DNA of 20,964 bases from Acidobacteriota bacterium (GTDB lineage Bacteria > Acidobacteriota > Aminicenantia > UBA2199), in contig JAKAGC010000002.1 in NCBI GenBank assembly GCA_021817755.1, forward strand, positions 1 through 20,964, given 5' to 3'. Made by a program: the position numbers and the translations under genes. The notes beneath the pieces were generated by a model, which was not told where the DNA came from, did no database searches, and saw nothing but the letters and a program-made list of their open reading frames with translations. This document shows positions 7,152-15,265 of the stretch, piece by piece (the first letter of the stretch is position 1; the number at the start of each line of letters is the position of its first letter).

Positions 7152-9095
7152 TTAATAAACATATTTCTCTGTCTTTTCTTTCAAATATTTATCAAGAAAT
7201 TCCAAAATGGCTTTATTCGCTTGTATCCTGTTTTTATTTTTTACAAACCCGTGGCCTTCATCATCAAAAACGAGATATTCTACGGGAATACCTTTCTTTT
7301 TGACAGCTTCCACGATCTCATCGGATTCCACTTTCAGAACGCGCGGATCATTGGCACCCTGTAAAACCATTAAAGGCCGTTCGATTTTATCGGCATGGAA
7401 TAGGGGAGAAATTCGTTTCAAATATGCTTCATCTTTTTCAGGATTTCCCAATTCTTCATACAGGGATTTCCTGATGGCTTCCCACCATGAAGGGATACTG
7501 GTTAAGGTACGGAGCCAGTTGGCTACACCGAATTCATCCACTCCAAGCTTAAAGGCCTGGGGCCGGTAGGCCAGAGCAGCTAAAACCATATACCCACCAT
7601 AGCTACCTCCCATGATACCGATTTTATTTTCATCGATGACACCTGTGGATTTTAAATATTTAATCGCTGCCACGCAATCATCGAGGTCATCATCACCATG
7701 TTTAAGGTCATCCAATTTGAAAAAGGTTTTTCCATACCCCGAACTACCCCGGTTATTGACTGCCAGTACAGCGTAACCATGATTTACAAGATATTGGGTT
7801 TGATCGCGGTAACCCACGCGGGATTGTCCGCCGGGGCCACCATGGACATATACCACAGCGGGTACTTTATTCTCTGCTGATGCTTGTTTGGGAACAAAGA
7901 AAATCGCCGGTATTTCGAGGTTATCAAAGGATTTATAGCGAATGACTTTTGCATCCACCAGGTCGTTTCTATTGATTTCAGGATTCAAAGTTTCAATCAA
8001 AAGAGTATATTTGTTTTTTGCAAAATCATAGATATACAAATCTACAGGGCTACCTGATACTTCATGATAAAATGTCATGTACTTTTCACTTTTGGAAAAG
8101 CGGGGACCGGTAACATTTCCGCCTGATTTTAACTGTAACACTACGGGGGCATTCTTCTTCATATTCCACAATTCCAGGGCATCACGGCCATCTTCATTTA
8201 CAAGAATTGCCCGGTAGGTCTCATTTTCGGAAAACCCTATTCCCATAATGGACCAGTTTTTCTTCATAACCGTTTCTGTTTTCCCTGTAGCCAGATCATA
8301 GCTACAGAGATAATCGAATTCATTGTTTTCATCGGTTGCATAGTAGAGTTTGGCACTTTTCATATCAAAAGAACTAACCCGGTTATTTACTTCGCCGGAA
8401 CCTTCGGTGATATTCTTCAATGAATTGGTTTTCAGGTCCATTAAATAGATATCGGTTTTATGATTTCCTACACCCAATTGCATAGCCAGGTAATGGCCAT
8501 CCTGGGAGAGTTCGAAACCGGCATAGCCCTTCTCATTTTTAAAAATCGGATGAGAAGTAAAGGTTTCGATATCCATAAAATAAACATCGGTATAACGCGG
8601 ATCGCGTAAATTGGATTCATAATAGAATCCTTTATCATCTTTACTCCATTGAATAAACTCGGATCGTGTTTTCGGATCAGGAGTTAAATCACGAACGCTT
8701 CCATCGATTTCCCTTATGAAAATATGACTGATTTCATTTCCACCTGAATCAGCACGGAATAAAATACGGTTATCTTTGGGAAATCCTCCGATAAGCAGGT
8801 AGGATTCTTTTTCAGAAAAAGTCAACTGCTCCGTTTTACCACCAGTTACAGGAATCGAATAGATATTGTAAATCCCTGTTTTATTACTGGAGAACAATAT
8901 TTTCGATTCATCAAAAGAAAATTGATTTCCTCTGATGGAAAGAATATTCATAAATTGTTCGGCAGTATAATGTTTAAATGGAGCTGCTATGGAAGTAGCA
9001 TTAATTCCTTTAACAGGTTTATTTCCTGTTTGTCCCCAAACCGGATTAATGAGCAGCACTACAGCAATAAGAATAAGAAAATATTTTTTTGTCAT
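7152..9095 (-). CDS. Secreted S9-family prolyl oligopeptidase / dipeptidyl aminopeptidase-like serine peptidase
   Basis: The 647-residue product has a signal peptide (MTKKYFLILIAVVLLINPVWG, cleavage near residue 21). An N-terminal beta-propeller region with WD40/PD40-like blades follows (IYSIPVTGGKTEQLTF, IFIREIDGSVRDLTP, IYLMDLKTNSLKNIT, YLCSYDLATGKTE). The C-terminal alpha/beta hydrolase domain begins near residue 400. The catalytic triad is readable: Ser498 in GGSYGGY, Asp583 in GANDPRV and His615 in DEGHGF; the HGGPGGQ stretch forms the oxyanion region. It should cleave oligopeptides outside the cytoplasm, and propeller gating excludes large proteins in this family. Its ATG directly follows the natB stop codon with no gap, and AGAGGT (9107-9102) lies inside natB, so it is translated as the last gene of the natA-natB operon. 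Confidence 0.92.
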   Translation of the reverse strand: MTKKYFLILIAVVLLINPVWGQTGNKPVKGINATSIAAPFKHYTAEQFMNILSIRGNQFSFDESKILFSSNKTGIYNIYSIPVTGGKTEQLTFSEKESYLLIGGFPKDNRILFRADSGGNEISHIFIREIDGSVRDLTPDPKTRSEFIQWSKDDKGFYYESNLRDPRYTDVYFMDIETFTSHPIFKNEKGYAGFELSQDGHYLAMQLGVGNHKTDIYLMDLKTNSLKNITEGSGEVNNRVSSFDMKSAKLYYATDENNEFDYLCSYDLATGKTETVMKKNWSIMGIGFSENETYRAILVNEDGRDALELWNMKKNAPVVLQLKSGGNVTGPRFSKSEKYMTFYHEVSGSPVDLYIYDFAKNKYTLLIETLNPEINRNDLVDAKVIRYKSFDNLEIPAIFFVPKQASAENKVPAVVYVHGGPGGQSRVGYRDQTQYLVNHGYAVLAVNNRGSSGYGKTFFKLDDLKHGDDDLDDCVAAIKYLKSTGVIDENKIGIMGGSYGGYMVLAALAYRPQAFKLGVDEFGVANWLRTLTSIPSWWEAIRKSLYEELGNPEKDEAYLKRISPLFHADKIERPLMVLQGANDPRVLKVESDEIVEAVKKKGIPVEYLVFDDEGHGFVKNKNRIQANKAILEFLDKYLKEKTEKYVY

Positions 9096-10292
9096 TTACA
9101 TACCTCTGAATATAACGTCTTCTCGTTTAAACCACATGGTACAAAACCAGATACCCACTGCCGCAAGAATAAATAATGCCGCATATACTTCGATAAGAAG
9201 ACCCATTTTAATTGTACCCGACACAATCTCCTTAGTAGCCAGGGATACATTAAGAATCGGAATTAAAGCAGTAGTCGTCGTTAACTTGATACCCGGCATC
9301 ATTCCGATTAATGCGGGAATAATCACCACGATGTTCATTGGGGCAACAATACTTTGGGCTTCTTTGTAAGATTTGGCATATATGGATAATGAAAGCAGCA
9401 TAGCTGCCAGGAATACGCACAATGGAACAAGTAAAGAGAGAGTCAATAATACGGATTTTGTTTCAACCAAACGAAGTATCATTTCCAAACCTTTTTGAGG
9501 TATTTCTTTCACCCCTTTAAAGGCGAGGAATAATCCCACAATGGAGACAACCGCGCTTGTAATTCCTGCCAGAACAACCACTAAAAATTTACCCAGTACG
9601 ATTTGCATCCGGCTGGCAGGAGAACTAAGTAACGTCTCTATCGTTTTCCGTTCCTTTTCACCGGCAGCGAGATCGATCGCAGGATACATGGCTCCCATAA
9701 AACAGAAAATAATAAATATGTAAGGAAGCATCCCACCTAATACTTCTCCGATTCTCTCTTTTGCTGTTGCCAGATCGATACTATTAACTTCAATCGGATT
9801 AATGAAAGCCTGATCCAATTGTTTTTCCGTAAGCCGTTTATTTAAAATATCTTTTTTATAATCATCCAGCATTTTAGAGATTCGTTCTTTGGCAATCTCG
9901 ATATCTCTGGAGTTTTTATAATAAACACTCACACTCCCACTTTTATATTCTTTTTGAATCTCATCAAAGTTTGCCGGAAAAACAATCGCAAAATCCAATT
10001 GATCTTGTTCAATCATTTTTTTGGCGTTTTCTTCATCGATGTTAAGTTTCAAAGTCATATCGGAGCGTTTGGAAATCGTCGTTTTGAAGTCCTCTGCATT
10101 ACTATTGGTGATAAGGGCAACAGTCAGAGTACGCTCTTTGGATTTAACAACCTGCCGCATCTGCATTTTGATTGCAATATTTGAGAATACATACATCATA
10201 ATGAGAGGAAGTGCGATCATCATAAATACAGTTCGACGATCCCGCAGTGAATCTTTTAACTCTTTTAGAAAAATAATCAGTGTTTTTTTCAT
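9096..10292 (-). CDS. natB: ABC-2 type exporter permease, NatB-like
   Basis: The 398-residue membrane protein has one helix near the N-terminus (about 21-40, after the cytoplasmic ELKDSLRDRRT), a large extracytoplasmic domain (about 45-190), then a cluster of helices from about 195 to 390. The motif AGEKERKTIETLLSSPASR between helices is characteristic of ABC-2/NatB permeases. The length is close to B. subtilis NatB (386 residues), which with NatA exports Na+. Homologues in other phyla are of uncertain substrate, so Na+ export is only a family-based suggestion. The ATG overlaps the natA stop as ATGA, preceded by GGGAGGTG inside natA (10304-10297). This arrangement supports translational coupling of a two-component exporter. 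Confidence 0.88.
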   Translation of the reverse strand: MKKTLIIFLKELKDSLRDRRTVFMMIALPLIMMYVFSNIAIKMQMRQVVKSKERTLTVALITNSNAEDFKTTISKRSDMTLKLNIDEENAKKMIEQDQLDFAIVFPANFDEIQKEYKSGSVSVYYKNSRDIEIAKERISKMLDDYKKDILNKRLTEKQLDQAFINPIEVNSIDLATAKERIGEVLGGMLPYIFIIFCFMGAMYPAIDLAAGEKERKTIETLLSSPASRMQIVLGKFLVVVLAGITSAVVSIVGLFLAFKGVKEIPQKGLEMILRLVETKSVLLTLSLLVPLCVFLAAMLLSLSIYAKSYKEAQSIVAPMNIVVIIPALIGMMPGIKLTTTTALIPILNVSLATKEIVSGTIKMGLLIEVYAALFILAAVGIWFCTMWFKREDVIFRGM

Positions 10293-11053
10293 GCTTCACC
10301 TCCCACCATGCGGATAAACTCATCTTCGATTGTCCTGGATTTCATTTGTTTGAGGAAATTATCAAATGAGCTGTTATACAGTAGTTTTCCATTGTGAATA
10401 ATCGCCATTTCATCGCTAAGGAGGCTGACTTCACCCATGATATGAGTGGAAAAAATCACTGTTTTTCCCTCTTTCTTACAATCCCGTATCAATTGGATAA
10501 TATTTCGGGCTGTAATAACATCCAACCCTACTGTCGGTTCATCAAAAACCACCACTTCCGGATCATGAATGATGGTACGGGCAATGGAAACCTTTTGTTT
10601 CATTCCTGCGGAGAGCTTCCCAATCCTGCGATTTGCAAATTCATCGATACCTAACAATTCGAAAAGTTTCCTTTTCCTTTCTTCAAATCTACGGTTATCC
10701 ATTCCATGCAAATCCGCATAATACTTTACAATTTCAGTCGGAGTCAACCGGTCGTAAAGAGCTGTGGTATTGGTAAGAAAACCGATTTTTCCACGGACTT
10801 TTTCTGCTTCCTTCACGGTATCGAAACCCGCGACCCGGACGCTCCCTGAAGTTGGCTTTAACATTGTAGCCAGGATTCTAAGAGTCGTACTTTTCCCAGC
10901 TCCATTCGGCCCCAACAGCGTAAAAATTTCACCCGGTTTACAGGTAAAACTGACATCATCCACCGCCATAATACTTTTGGAGGTACTTGCCATTTCTGTC
11001 CGCTGTTTTCGCGACAAACTAAAACTCTTACTTAGATGATCGACTATAATCAT
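10289..11053 (-). CDS. natA: ABC exporter ATP-binding protein, NatA-like
   Basis: The 254-residue ATPase has the core motifs in order: Walker A GPNGAGKST (48-56), signature LSAGMKQK (147-154), Walker B VVVFDEP (167-173), D-loop GLD (176-178) and the H-loop His204 in STH. The usual Q-loop glutamine region reads GFLTNTTALYDRLT, with Thr/Asn in place of Gln. From memory this is common in NatA-type exporters, but it should be compared. It energises the adjacent NatB permease. The ATG at 11053 is preceded by GGAG (11063-11060) at six bases. An insertion-like segment (SRKQRTEMASTSKSI, about 14-28) between the first strand and Walker A is a small oddity. Confidence 0.9.
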   Translation of the reverse strand: MIIVDHLSKSFSLSRKQRTEMASTSKSIMAVDDVSFTCKPGEIFTLLGPNGAGKSTTLRILATMLKPTSGSVRVAGFDTVKEAEKVRGKIGFLTNTTALYDRLTPTEIVKYYADLHGMDNRRFEERKRKLFELLGIDEFANRRIGKLSAGMKQKVSIARTIIHDPEVVVFDEPTVGLDVITARNIIQLIRDCKKEGKTVIFSTHIMGEVSLLSDEMAIIHNGKLLYNSSFDNFLKQMKSRTIEDEFIRMVGGEA

Positions 11054-11155
11054 TCATAACTCCATTTAATAGAATTCTTTAGGTATGTTATACGGGAATA
11101 TATAAGGAAAGTTTTTTACTTCCTTCCTATAGAAAAGAGTAAAAAATCAGAGTAT

Positions 11156-11965
11156 TCAATATTCGAGGTTGGGTTGAGCTATTTTGTGATGGGTGGCTAT
11201 TCTTTGGCGATATTGAGCCAGTTCCAAATCAGGAAACCTGAATAATTCATTGAATATATCATCGAAGAAATCACCGACTTGTTCCGGTTTATGAGCATCT
11301 GAAGATAATACAAAAGGAATTCCTTTTTCAACACCCATTTGGACGATTTCCAGTACTGGGTATGGAGAATTAACATGTTTTCGCAAACCCGATGTGTTTA
11401 ACTCGATACACATTCCGGCAGCTTGCACAGCATCTAGTACGCTTACCACATCTGTTCGGTTCGTATTCAAAACCGGATATCCAGGCCGTTTAATGATATC
11501 CAGATGCCCGACTACGTCGAATAGACCTGTTTTTATTCCTTTTATCATTGCATCGAAATAATCTCTGTACTGATGCTCAAGGGTTTGTTCCGTATATTCA
11601 TAACTGAAAACCCATTGTTTATCAGTCCATTTCTTAATAAAATGAATCGCCATAATTACCAGATCAAAAGGGTATCCGGATAGAAATTTGCGCAAATAGT
11701 CTTCATTACCTTCAATGTAATCCGCTTCTATCCCGATCATTATTGTCATATGCCTATATTTACCCCGGAGTAATTCGATTTTTTCCACATACCGGTTAAA
11801 ATCAGAGGGGGACATTCTATGTTCGGAATCAAATCCATCCGCAAAAGGAATATGATCGGTAAAACAGATTTCGGTTATACCCTTATCCATGGCTGATTCG
11901 ATGTAAGCCTCGATCTCGCCTTCCGCATGTTTGCAAAGTGAAGTATGAATGTGATAGTCGTGCAT
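11156..11965 (-). CDS. PHP-family metallophosphoesterase, HisJ-like histidinol-phosphatase
   Basis: I place the start at ATG 11965, giving MHDYHIHT, because PHP proteins normally begin directly with the metal-binding H-x-H. A longer reading from ATG 11995 adds ten hydrophobic residues with no supporting ribosome binding site; neither start has a good one. The 269-residue product keeps the PHP metal ligands: His5 and His7, Asp37-His38 (FTDHIPF), Glu80 (GIEADY), His108 (AIHF), His154 (GHLDIIKRP), and Asp223 and His225 (SSDAH). The pattern and length match HisJ-type histidinol-phosphatases (histidinol phosphate to histidinol, histidine synthesis, cytoplasm). No other his gene is nearby, so a different phosphate ester remains possible. 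A candidate promoter lies at 12051-12079. Confidence 0.82.
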   Translation of the reverse strand: MHDYHIHTSLCKHAEGEIEAYIESAMDKGITEICFTDHIPFADGFDSEHRMSPSDFNRYVEKIELLRGKYRHMTIMIGIEADYIEGNEDYLRKFLSGYPFDLVIMAIHFIKKWTDKQWVFSYEYTEQTLEHQYRDYFDAMIKGIKTGLFDVVGHLDIIKRPGYPVLNTNRTDVVSVLDAVQAAGMCIELNTSGLRKHVNSPYPVLEIVQMGVEKGIPFVLSSDAHKPEQVGDFFDDIFNELFRFPDLELAQYRQRIATHHKIAQPNLEY

Positions 11966-12050
11966 TTCTAAAAAATACCATAAACTTAGATTCATGTCAA
12001 TTATTCAAAAAATTTTAAACATTACTTTAATTCCAAGAGTAGCATACCTA

Positions 12051-12079
12051 AAAATATGAGGATATACAACCCAAAGCAA
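12051..12079 (-). promoter_or_regulatory. Candidate promoter for the PHP phosphatase gene
   Basis: On the minus strand, TTGCTT (12079-12074) is followed after 17 bases by TATTTT (12056-12051), then TAGGTATG. The hexamers are weak, but the segment ATATTTTTAGGTATG differs at only one of 15 positions from the -10/start region of the solute-binding protein promoter. Confidence 0.4.
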
Positions 12080-12168
12080 ATTCCTCGATAATTTTGGGTA
12101 GACTTCTATTCATATTAATATGTCTCTATTGAATTAGTTAAGGTTATCTAATTAAACAATACTCGATT

Positions 12169-13077
12169 TTAACCTATTTCGATTATAGATTCCAGACCAT
12201 AATGATCCGATAGATCGAAACCAGGGGGAATAAATTTAATATAATCGGTACTACGAGCAGTCACTATATTACAGGCTTTACAATCCACCTTTCGTAAAGG
12301 TATGATTTCTTCACAATTATCATCAGCATATGGAATAGAATTAAATGTGAGAATATAATCCAAACGCTGCATATCATGATCATCTTCAGCAGTATGATGA
12401 ATATAAAGATTTTCATGTGAATTCCATGTATACCCGTAATCCTCAGGATTTTTTTCATGAAATAAATCCCGTAGATATCCCAGAAGACTCATCATTCGTT
12501 TGTATTCTTCAGATCCGCCAATGACATTAAAATCCCCCACTAATACTACGCAAGTAGGCCAATCCACTTCTTTTTTACGTTCTGTTTCCAAAGCTTTTAT
12601 AATCGTTTGGCCAAGTTGAGCCAGTTGTTTCTCTCTTACCTTATAAAATGCTTCTGTAGATTGCAAGTGAGTCACATATATATGGAGTATTTGTTTTTTC
12701 TCATTCTGTCCTATATCTATGCGGGCAATCAGTATACCTTTATCGGAAATCCAATCTCCTGTAAGAAACTGTTTGGCGTTGTATTCACGGAACGTGTGAG
12801 ACAAAATGGGAAACTTTGACGCGAAAAACAAACCGCTATCTTGATTTAGTAAATCATGGTCGCTCGATTTTTCTATAATATAAGGATACATCGGTTGCAG
12901 TTGCTTTTGCAAAAATTCCCGTATACGTTCATCAAAAACCTCCTGAAAACAGATAAAGTCATAAGCAGGGGAAGTCTTAGATATAAGATTTATAAATTCT
13001 GCGGCACGTTCATCTTTAAAAGATCCCAACGGATCCGGTAGCATTGCGATATTGTAAGTTAAGATTTTAAGTTTCAT
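12169..13077 (-). CDS. EEP-superfamily phosphodiesterase, sphingomyelinase-like, no signal peptide
   Basis: The start is ATG 13077. The AGAGGTG box (13090-13084) lies six bases upstream and overlaps an in-frame GTG at 13086, which therefore cannot be the start. The 302-residue protein shows the endonuclease/exonuclease/phosphatase active-site residues in order: Asn9 (TYNIAML), Glu46 (CFQEVFD), His137 (YVTHLQS), Asp182 and Asn184 (LVGDFNV), and Asp291-His292 (LSDHYGL). The spacing and the segments SGLFFASKFPI and YNIAMLPDP resemble bacterial neutral sphingomyelinases more than DNases. It would hydrolyse a phosphodiester in a Mg2+-dependent way. Unlike secreted sphingomyelinases it has no signal peptide, so a cytoplasmic lipid, inositol or nucleotide substrate is plausible; the substrate is not known. 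Confidence 0.8.
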   Translation of the reverse strand: MKLKILTYNIAMLPDPLGSFKDERAAEFINLISKTSPAYDFICFQEVFDERIREFLQKQLQPMYPYIIEKSSDHDLLNQDSGLFFASKFPILSHTFREYNAKQFLTGDWISDKGILIARIDIGQNEKKQILHIYVTHLQSTEAFYKVREKQLAQLGQTIIKALETERKKEVDWPTCVVLVGDFNVIGGSEEYKRMMSLLGYLRDLFHEKNPEDYGYTWNSHENLYIHHTAEDDHDMQRLDYILTFNSIPYADDNCEEIIPLRKVDCKACNIVTARSTDYIKFIPPGFDLSDHYGLESIIEIG

Positions 13078-13179
13078 AGAATTCACCTCTAAAATTAATA
13101 ATGCTCATTGATAACATAAAGAGGAAAAAAATACAATATTATAAATTTTAAAAAATTAAAATGGATAATGGATTTGGAC

Positions 13180-13206
13180 ATGAGAGGATACGATGTATCC
13201 TCTCAT
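13180..13206 (-). terminator. Perfect 12-bp hairpin after the SPFH operon (terminator-like, no U-tract)
   Basis: ATGAGAGGATAC (13180-13191) and GTATCCTCTCAT (13195-13206) are perfect inverted repeats around a 3-base loop. It lies 23 bases after the stop of the last gene of the SPFH operon and before the EEP gene. On the minus strand it is followed by GTCCAAATCC, not a T-run, so the mechanism is uncertain. Termination or 3' end protection is the likely role. Confidence 0.55.
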
Positions 13207-13228
13207 AGAATTAATTACAACATTCCCC

Positions 13229-14008
13229 TTAAACTTCAATATCTTTTTGTCCCATGTGTTTTTTCGGGACATCTTTTTTTTCGGTGGAATCCCCTATATC
13301 ATAATTTTTCTGATGTTCTTTAATTGAAGAAGGTTCTTTTTCATCATTTTCAGTTTCGATGTCTGAGGTTTCAGTGTTAGACGAATGGGAAGTGAAATCA
13401 GGAAGTACTTCATCATCGATAGCTCTTAGAATTCGCTTGACATCTTCAAGCGGAAAATCACGAATTACCTGGCGTTTGCTGTTTCCCTCAATCTTCTCCG
13501 GCATTTCCGATGCCGAAAAAGGTACTTTGAACAAGCACCGGGATAGTTCTCTCTGATTCATCGAAAAAGTATCGACCATATCCACAATATCGCTTCCATA
13601 TTTTTTTTCCATTTCAATGGCAATTTCATCTTTAGGTTCTTCGGAAGGCGGTTCTCGTACAAGAATCAGGTATCCCCTATCCCATAATTTTTTAATTGTT
13701 CGTTCTGCTGTCTCTAAAGTAACCCCAAGATAATTTTTTACAATCAAAACAGAAAGTATCCCATTAGTATAAGGAGCAATTTCCAATGCGTCATCTATCT
13801 GGGGGCGGTACACCAGGTAAAGGAGTACTGCACCCGCGATAAAAGAAAGAATACTGGCAGTAATGGCTGCCATACCCACCAGTGGAATCGGAAAGGGGCT
13901 TTCAAAATCGATAGCATTAACAGCTCCGAGGATTGTAAGGCCCCATCCCCACATTCTTCTTAACCAATTACGGTTCTTCAATTGTTTGAATTTCTGTATG
14001 ATGTTCAT
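13229..14008 (-). CDS. Two-TM membrane protein with winged-helix-like segment, partner of SPFH pair, unknown function
   Basis: This 259-residue protein has a basic N-terminus (KFKQLKNRNWLRR), two hydrophobic segments (about 19-34 and 42-67) and then, on the same side as the N-terminus, a segment at 72-118. There APYTNGILSVLIVKN, LGVTLETAERTIKKLWDRGYLILV has the helix-helix-recognition-helix-wing pattern of a winged-helix domain. It continues with an acidic middle (DEIAIEMEKKYGSDIVDMVDTF) and a low-complexity charged tail (about 205-259). I did not recognise the family. It is the last gene of the SPFH operon, 12 bases after the SPFH-A stop, with no ribosome binding site of its own visible, so translational coupling is likely. 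The context suggests it works with the SPFH scaffold at the inner membrane. Whether the wHTH-like domain binds DNA or mediates protein contact is open. Confidence 0.78.
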   Translation of the reverse strand: MNIIQKFKQLKNRNWLRRMWGWGLTILGAVNAIDFESPFPIPLVGMAAITASILSFIAGAVLLYLVYRPQIDDALEIAPYTNGILSVLIVKNYLGVTLETAERTIKKLWDRGYLILVREPPSEEPKDEIAIEMEKKYGSDIVDMVDTFSMNQRELSRCLFKVPFSASEMPEKIEGNSKRQVIRDFPLEDVKRILRAIDDEVLPDFTSHSSNTETSDIETENDEKEPSSIKEHQKNYDIGDSTEKKDVPKKHMGQKDIEV

Positions 14009-14020
14009 TTTGATATAGAA

Positions 14021-15265
14021 TTATTCATTTTTTTTTGTTTTATCGGTCGTTAAATCTTTTGCAGCTTTAATTGAGAGCATTTTCATTATTTCATCGGAAG
14101 AGCTTCCCTTCTCATTGCCAAGAATAATAGAACTGACAACAGCTTGTGGTGAATTGGCAAAGGCATTGGCCCAGAATTCATGGACCTTTACCAGGATATC
14201 CAGTTTCGCTTCAAGTGCATTATCCCCTTTCATTTTCATCATATTGAAATTATAATCGCCCTGAGCACGAAATTCTTTTGCGCGTTTTTGCGCTTCCTGG
14301 ATTTTGACTTCGATTTTAGCCACATTCAAATCCCGCTGGGCATTAATCTGGGCCACTTCCCGTTCTTTCTGGGCCGTGACTTCTGCTCTGATTTTTACCT
14401 TTTCCGCTTTGTAGGATTCTTCAATAACATTTCGTTCACCTTCGACAACGGAAGTGGCGGTCTTTTGAACGGCAGCATTCGCTTCGGCGATTGAAATAAT
14501 TCGTGACATCAAGGATTTACGTTTCGTAGCGATTTGATCTTCGATGTCCTTGACATAATCGATTTCAGTAATGATGAACTGGTTGAGTTGAATTTTATAC
14601 GTATGCAGAGGGCTTTCTTTACGTTTCGGGCTTCCATCGGCATTGTATTGGACTTTAACTCTCGGTCTCTGGGATTCTTCTTTTGTAATCGGGTTAACTT
14701 CTTTAACCATTTCCTGTTCCGTCATATACACACCATTTTTAACCTGGTCCCATGCCCATTCCGAAAAGAGGGAACGTTTGGTAGCATAACTTTCTTCCGA
14801 TGTCATCAAAGAGGCAGTTAAAATAATTGATTCTATTACCAATTGTTTGACACCCGAAGAAACTACATTTTCATAGGAAGTAAATTTTTCATGAAGCGCA
14901 GCAAGGTCCTGGGGATTATGAGGGAGGATAAACCGGACATTCACTGTAACCCATGCTTTACCACCGTCATTGAACATGACTTCGATCCGGTTATCTTCGA
15001 AATCTGTTTTAGCAAATGAGTAAGAACCCGCTGCTTTGTAATCCCACAATGTACCGAATAATCGGAGAAACATTCCTGGTTCCGTATAGGCTCTTAGTTT
15101 ACCGCTTGGGAAGGGCTGTAATACTTTATAAACACCGGCTTCAACTGTGGATACGATCCTTGGTTTAAATATGATCCAGCAAAAGAAAAGGATAATAATA
15201 ATCACAGATATTTTGAATATTTTACGTGGTTTTTGTTCAGTTGTATTTTCCATATCGGTAAACAT
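14021..15265 (-). CDS. SPFH/band-7 domain membrane protein A (paralogue of the upstream gene)
   Basis: The 414-residue product has one N-terminal membrane segment (about 17-33) and an SPFH/band-7-type beta domain opening with VEAGVYKVLQPFPSGKLRAY (41-60). A long charged, Ala/Glu/Lys-rich coiled coil follows (about 255-350), then a C-terminal helical part and a Lys-rich end. FNDGGKA (98-104) and ILTASLMTSEESYATKR (148-164) occur also in the upstream gene, the second being identical over 17 residues. SPFH proteins form large ring or cage assemblies at membranes (HflK/HflC, prohibitin, flotillin). By topology most of the protein is extracytoplasmic if it follows HflK/C, but this is not proven. 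Its ATG overlaps the upstream TAA as TAATG, and a GGGGG box (15276-15272) serves as ribosome binding site. An alternative start is Met5. Confidence 0.85.
   Translation of the reverse strand: MFTDMENTTEQKPRKIFKISVIIIILFFCWIIFKPRIVSTVEAGVYKVLQPFPSGKLRAYTEPGMFLRLFGTLWDYKAAGSYSFAKTDFEDNRIEVMFNDGGKAWVTVNVRFILPHNPQDLAALHEKFTSYENVVSSGVKQLVIESIILTASLMTSEESYATKRSLFSEWAWDQVKNGVYMTEQEMVKEVNPITKEESQRPRVKVQYNADGSPKRKESPLHTYKIQLNQFIITEIDYVKDIEDQIATKRKSLMSRIISIAEANAAVQKTATSVVEGERNVIEESYKAEKVKIRAEVTAQKEREVAQINAQRDLNVAKIEVKIQEAQKRAKEFRAQGDYNFNMMKMKGDNALEAKLDILVKVHEFWANAFANSPQAVVSSIILGNEKGSSSDEIMKMLSIKAAKDLTTDKTKKNE

Noticed and set aside
11104..11127. Imperfect AAGGAA/TTCCTT inverted repeat between the PHP phosphatase and natA as a terminator
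   Set aside because: The stem is short and AT-rich, with a bulge needed to extend it, and no T-run follows on the minus strand.
11966..11995. Ten-residue N-terminal extension of the PHP phosphatase
   Set aside because: No ribosome binding site precedes ATG 11995, and PHP enzymes normally start right at the metal-binding H-x-H.
12132..12153. AATTAG/CTAATT inverted repeat downstream of the EEP gene as a terminator
   Set aside because: Six AT-rich pairs around a 10-base loop without a T-run are expected by chance in such AT-rich sequence.
13078..13086. GTG 13086 as start of the EEP enzyme
   Set aside because: This GTG is part of the AGAGGTG ribosome binding site that serves ATG 13077.
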